Positions 61,099-64,000 of a DNA stretch of 64,000 nucleotides are shown here, in pieces (within the stretch, counting starts at the first letter, position 1; each line of letters begins with the position of its first letter). Where the stretch lies: assembly GCA_023957775.1 (NCBI GenBank), contig JAMLGR010000020.1:1-64000 (forward strand), in the 5' to 3' direction. The position numbers were made by a program, and so were the translations under genes. The DNA comes from Fimbriimonadaceae bacterium (GTDB taxonomy: Bacteria; Armatimonadota; Fimbriimonadia; Fimbriimonadales; Fimbriimonadaceae). The notes below the pieces were generated by a model. It searched no databases. It worked only from the letters and a program-made list of their open reading frames with translations, and had not been told where the DNA came from.

Positions 61099-62844
61099 AT
61101 GAGCCACGCCCTCCTGCTGCTCCTGACGATAGTCCAGGGGCCCCATTTCGACGCTGCGGAACTCGCTCGGCACGTGCAATTCCTCGCTTCGCCCGCCCTG
61201 GAGGGACGCATGACGCCGAGCCCAGGACTATCCAAAGCCGCCGACTATCTCGCCGCCCAGTTCAAGAGCTACGGACTGAACGAGGGGCCGAACAAGGGGT
61301 ACCGCTGGTCCTACGAGGTTGCGATCAACCAGCGTCCCGCCAAGAACAACATGCTGGTTTTCCTGCGGCTCGACGGCAAGAGCACCTCGTTCGAGCTCGG
61401 GCGGGACTTCGTCCCCCTCTTCGGCTCGAAGGACAACCACATCGTCCGTGGGGAACTGGTGTTCGTCGGGTACGGCGCGGACGAGAAAGATTACGAGATG
61501 GAGGACGAGGAGGGCGGCGGCGAGCGACCCTTCGACGTGAAGGACAAGGTCGTGATGATGTTTGCGCGCACTCCGGCGGACATGCCGCAGCTGTCGCGCT
61601 CGGCGAAGGCTGAGATGGCGCGCGAGCGTGGCGCGGCCGGCGTGATCTTCCTCGGGCCGTCGGCGCCCGGTCGTCCCCAGCTTCCGCGCACCGTGCGGGG
61701 CCAGGGGCTCTCGGGAGACGGAGACCTGGTGGGGGTAGGCCTTGCCGAGCACGCCTTGAACGCGCTGATCGAGGTCGAAACGATGCACTCGGTGGCCGTG
61801 CGCCACGAGTCGCGCCCATTGCCCTTCACCGTCCGCATGGTCACCGAGACCGAGCCAAACAAGGCGAGGGTCGACGACATCGTGGGTTACCTGCCGGGCC
61901 GCGACCCGAAGCTGAAGGACGAGTTCATCGTGATCGGGGCGCACTACGATCATCTCGGTTACGGGGAGATCGGCTCCCGATCGCAAACCGACGCGATCCA
62001 CCCCGGCGCCGACGACAATGCGAGCGGCACCGCTGGTGTGCTCGCCTTGGCCAAGTACTACGCGGCCAAGAAGACGAACCGACGATCGCTCATCTTCGTG
62101 CTGTTCAGCGGCGAGGAGGAGGGGTTATTGGGTTCCGAAGCGTGGGCCAAGGGCCATCCCAACACGCTTGAACGAACGGCCGCCATGATCAACCTCGACA
62201 TGATCGGCCGTCTGCGCAAGGGCGAGCTGTTCGCCTACGGCACCAGCAGCAGCGACGTGTGGACCCGCATCCTCGCCAAGATCGAGGTTGCCGGGGTGAA
62301 CCTCAAGCCGGGAGCCCAGACGCGCGGAGACAGCGACCAGGCCTCCTTTGCCAGGCGCAACGTGCCGGTCTTGTTCTTCAACACGGGTTTGCACGACGAG
62401 TACCACACCGAGAAGGACACCGCGGCGACGATCGACGCCGACGGGATGGCCAAGGTGCTCGCCGTCGTGGCCGAGACCGTGGCCGCCGTGGATGCGCTCG
62501 ACGCCAAGCCCGTCTTCTCGAAGGATGTGGTGCTGGGCAATCTGCCCGGGGATCGCGACGCCGAAAGCTCGCAGCGCTCGATCCGCGTGGGCATGGTGCC
62601 CGACATGGTCGCAGGGGGCCCGGGTTTGCGGATCAGCGGAACGTCGCCCAACAGTCCGGCCCAAAAGGCTGGGTTCAAGGCGGGGGACCGAATCGTCGAG
62701 TTCAACGGAAAGAAGGTCTCAGACCTCGAGACCTTGCAGGCCGCCTATCTGACCGCGAAACCCGGGGACACCGTCAAGATCGTCTTCATCCGCGACGGAG
62801 TGAGGCGCGAGCAGTTGGTCACCGTCGAAGGGCGCGGCGGTTAG
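61099..62844 (+). CDS. M28 family zinc aminopeptidase with C-terminal PDZ
   Basis: 581 aa. Signal peptide (SHALLLLLTIVQGP). N-terminal cap, PA domain (DKVVMMFARTPADMPQ), then the M28 core with zinc ligands in GAHYDHLGYG, HPGADDNASGTAGVLAL, FSGEEEGLLGSEAW (catalytic Glu-Glu), NLDMIGRL and GLHDEYHTEKDT. The last ~90 residues form a PDZ domain (GLRISGTSPNSPAQKAGFKA, then GDRIVEFNGKKV). Removes N-terminal amino acids from peptides outside the cytoplasm. Follows oppD closely; a link between peptide degradation and uptake is plausible. Confidence 0.9.
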   Translation: MSHALLLLLTIVQGPHFDAAELARHVQFLASPALEGRMTPSPGLSKAADYLAAQFKSYGLNEGPNKGYRWSYEVAINQRPAKNNMLVFLRLDGKSTSFELGRDFVPLFGSKDNHIVRGELVFVGYGADEKDYEMEDEEGGGERPFDVKDKVVMMFARTPADMPQLSRSAKAEMARERGAAGVIFLGPSAPGRPQLPRTVRGQGLSGDGDLVGVGLAEHALNALIEVETMHSVAVRHESRPLPFTVRMVTETEPNKARVDDIVGYLPGRDPKLKDEFIVIGAHYDHLGYGEIGSRSQTDAIHPGADDNASGTAGVLALAKYYAAKKTNRRSLIFVLFSGEEEGLLGSEAWAKGHPNTLERTAAMINLDMIGRLRKGELFAYGTSSSDVWTRILAKIEVAGVNLKPGAQTRGDSDQASFARRNVPVLFFNTGLHDEYHTEKDTAATIDADGMAKVLAVVAETVAAVDALDAKPVFSKDVVLGNLPGDRDAESSQRSIRVGMVPDMVAGGPGLRISGTSPNSPAQKAGFKAGDRIVEFNGKKVSDLETLQAAYLTAKPGDTVKIVFIRDGVRREQLVTVEGRGG

Positions 62845-62867
62845 TCCAATCGCGGCCGCGATCGTCC

Positions 62868-62873
62868 GACAAT
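62868..62873 (+). promoter_or_regulatory. -10 box (GACAAT) before the 62880 gene
   Basis: GACAAT ends 6 nt before the ATG at 62880; weak match but the spacing fits the pattern seen elsewhere. Confidence 0.35.
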
Positions 62874-62879
62874 AGGTCC

Positions 62880-63155
62880 ATGAGGTGTTTCGCGGTGGAC
62901 CTTCATGGCGAGAACTTCGTGATGGAGATCGAGGAGGACGTGCAGCGCGTCGAGTTCGAAGTCACGCGTTACGTCGAGGGCGAAACCGAAGAGGATGCGG
63001 AGCTCGCGGCCGTCGAGCTGGTTCGCGAGCGCCTCGCCCCTTCGATCCGCAACATCGACGGAGACCCGCCGATCGTGTACGTCAACGACGTGCGCGAGCT
63101 GCCCGAGGGGTTGCCGGACAAGCCGCAGCCAGGCTTCTTGTTCATCCATCCCTGA
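62880..63155 (+). CDS. small acidic hypothetical protein
   Basis: 91 aa, strongly acidic in the middle (VEGETEEDAELAAVELVRER). Start MRCFAVDLHGENFVMEIEED. One alpha/beta unit by eye; no known family. Followed by a heptad array and the convergent SbcC-type gene. Confidence 0.6.
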   Translation: MRCFAVDLHGENFVMEIEEDVQRVEFEVTRYVEGETEEDAELAAVELVRERLAPSIRNIDGDPPIVYVNDVRELPEGLPDKPQPGFLFIHP

Positions 63156-63160
63156 TGGGT

Positions 63161-63202
63161 CGTCAATCGTTTGTCGTTTATCGTTTGTCGTTTGTCGTGT
63201 CT
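63161..63202. repeat. heptanucleotide array (CGTTTGT = ACGACAA on the minus strand)
   Basis: CGTCAAT, CGTTTGT, CGTTTAT, CGTTTGT x2, CGTGTCT. It fills the gap between two convergent genes and reads into the stop codon of the SbcC-type gene (63201-63203). Confidence 0.85.
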
Positions 63203-64000
63203 AAAGCAGCAGGATGGGGGCTTCCGTGATGGGGGCGTCGCTGGCGTAGGTGCTCTTCGTGTTCTCGTCCCGGTGGAGGTACACGCACTGGTCCGCGACC
63301 TGGTTGATCTCCTCGATGTGGCTGATCACCAGCACCTGGTCGAATCGGCCTTTGAGCCCCGCGAGCCGCTCCATCACGAGTTGGCGCCGTTCGCCGTCGA
63401 GGCTCCCGAACACCTCGTCGAGGATGAGGAGTGAGAGCGGGGTCCCCTGCCGCTCCTGGATGAGCTCGCTGAGCGCCAACCGAAGGCTGAGGGCGACGAT
63501 GTCCTCTTCGCCCCCGCTGATGACGGCCTTCTCAACCCCGTCGTCCAGCACCGTCGCTTCGAACTGCTCGTCCAACTGCAGGGCCGCGTAGCGCCCGCCG
63601 GTAAGGGCCTGGAGGTTGTCGCTCGCGCGCGCCTCGAGGTCGGGCCGAATCTGTTGGTTCAGCTTCTCGCGCAGGACCATCATCTCGCGAGTCACGGCTT
63701 CGAAGTGGATCTGGTCCACCCGGTACTCGGCGATGCGCTTCTCCCGATCCTCGTACTCTTGCAGTTGCTTCGCGGCCGCCTGGAGCTCGCGCTCGGCCGC
63801 TTCCAAGACCCTTTCCGATGCGACGATCTCGGCTTGGAGTTTCGCTTGCTCGACCTCGAGCTTGCGGAAGTTCTCCTGGGCTTGTCGGGCCGCGTCCGGG
63901 GACTCGAACTCGAGCGCGGCCTGTTCGACGCGGAGCCGTTCGCCGGCCCCTTGCCCCTCGGCGATCTGCGCCTCGAGGGCGGGGACCTTGGCCTTGGCGG
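63201..64000 (-). CDS. SMC/SbcC/Rad50-type ATPase, C-terminal part (5' end outside window)
   Basis: Partial: the frame is open to the window edge with no start. The visible ~265 residues begin with a coiled coil (AKVPALEAQIAEGQGAGERL onward, rich in E, A, Q, R) and end with the C-terminal ATPase half: GRYAALQLDEQFEA, ABC signature AVISGGEEDIVALSLRLALS, Walker B LSLLILDEVFGSLDGERRQL and VISHIEEI (H-loop). Such proteins with SbcD/Mre11 process DNA ends and hairpins. The partner nuclease is not in this window. Confidence 0.85.
   Translation of the reverse strand, partial: AKAKVPALEAQIAEGQGAGERLRVEQAALEFESPDAARQAQENFRKLEVEQAKLQAEIVASERVLEAAERELQAAAKQLQEYEDREKRIAEYRVDQIHFEAVTREMMVLREKLNQQIRPDLEARASDNLQALTGGRYAALQLDEQFEATVLDDGVEKAVISGGEEDIVALSLRLALSELIQERQGTPLSLLILDEVFGSLDGERRQLVMERLAGLKGRFDQVLVISHIEEINQVADQCVYLHRDENTKSTYASDAPITEAPILLL

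Overview
The window is about 64 kb of GC-rich, gene-dense bacterial chromosome. It most resembles an Armatimonadota bacterium of the Fimbriimonadia type (inference). The evidence is three PEP-CTERM sorted proteins, a pseudopilin-like protein in the style of that phylum (LLLPALAQ followed by LRQIGGALDMYTADFDGHYP), genes for lipid A and LPS core (so an outer membrane), several large DUF-family secreted proteins, and many short mRNAs with a -10 box directly in front of the start codon. I see no rRNA, tRNA, CRISPR array, prophage or transposase.

Layout. 1-9.4 kb: secreted or periplasmic proteins (TPR-redoxin, an STN-like protein, a YHS-domain protein, DUF3160, CapA-like). 9.3-13.3 kb, minus strand: GNAT, HAF/PEP-CTERM protein, acyl-ACP desaturase, a hypothetical. 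13.4-16.3 kb: acetyl-CoA synthetase and a PIG-L deacetylase. 16.3-20.0 kb, minus: tail protein, lspA, ileS. 20-25 kb: Y-family polymerase, MarR regulator, caspase-like TPR protein. 24.9-28.7 kb, minus: DPP-IV-type peptidase and MscS channel. 29-35.9 kb: PEP-CTERM proteins, DUF554, serC, tgt, NamZ, DUF3500. 36-39.7 kb: GH57 branching enzyme, lipoprotein, cystathionine/methionine lyase. 40-42.7 kb, minus: Gfo/Idh, HIT, mtaB. 42.8-48.6 kb: a tightly overlapping lipid A/LPS-core operon (lpxK, lpxL-like, two family-9 glycosyltransferases, rfaE2-like, PIG-L) running into ftsY. 49-52 kb, minus: tyrS, DUF1800, small protein. 52.3-56.6 kb: a Fur-family regulator and an envelope-stress operon (ECF sigma, zinc anti-sigma, RseB-like, HtrA). 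56.7-64 kb: kbl-like enzyme, pseudopilin and NarL-type regulator, OppD, M28 peptidase, and the C-terminal end of an SbcC/Rad50-type ATPase.

Themes. (1) At least fifteen genes carry a TANNNT-like -10 hexamer 6-7 nt before the start codon and no Shine-Dalgarno sequence, which implies widespread leaderless transcription; genes with a clear SD (acs, the small protein at 52044, DUF3500, a PEP-CTERM gene) are the minority. (2) Intergenic gaps hold a family of heptanucleotide tandem arrays, one of which drifts in register from GCGTGAG to ACCACAA, plus inverted-repeat elements, one MITE-like. (3) Two housekeeping enzymes, Tgt and IleS, have lost the cysteines of their structural zinc sites while the rest of each protein looks normal; TyrS also has an altered HIGH motif. 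I judge these three the most worth checking.
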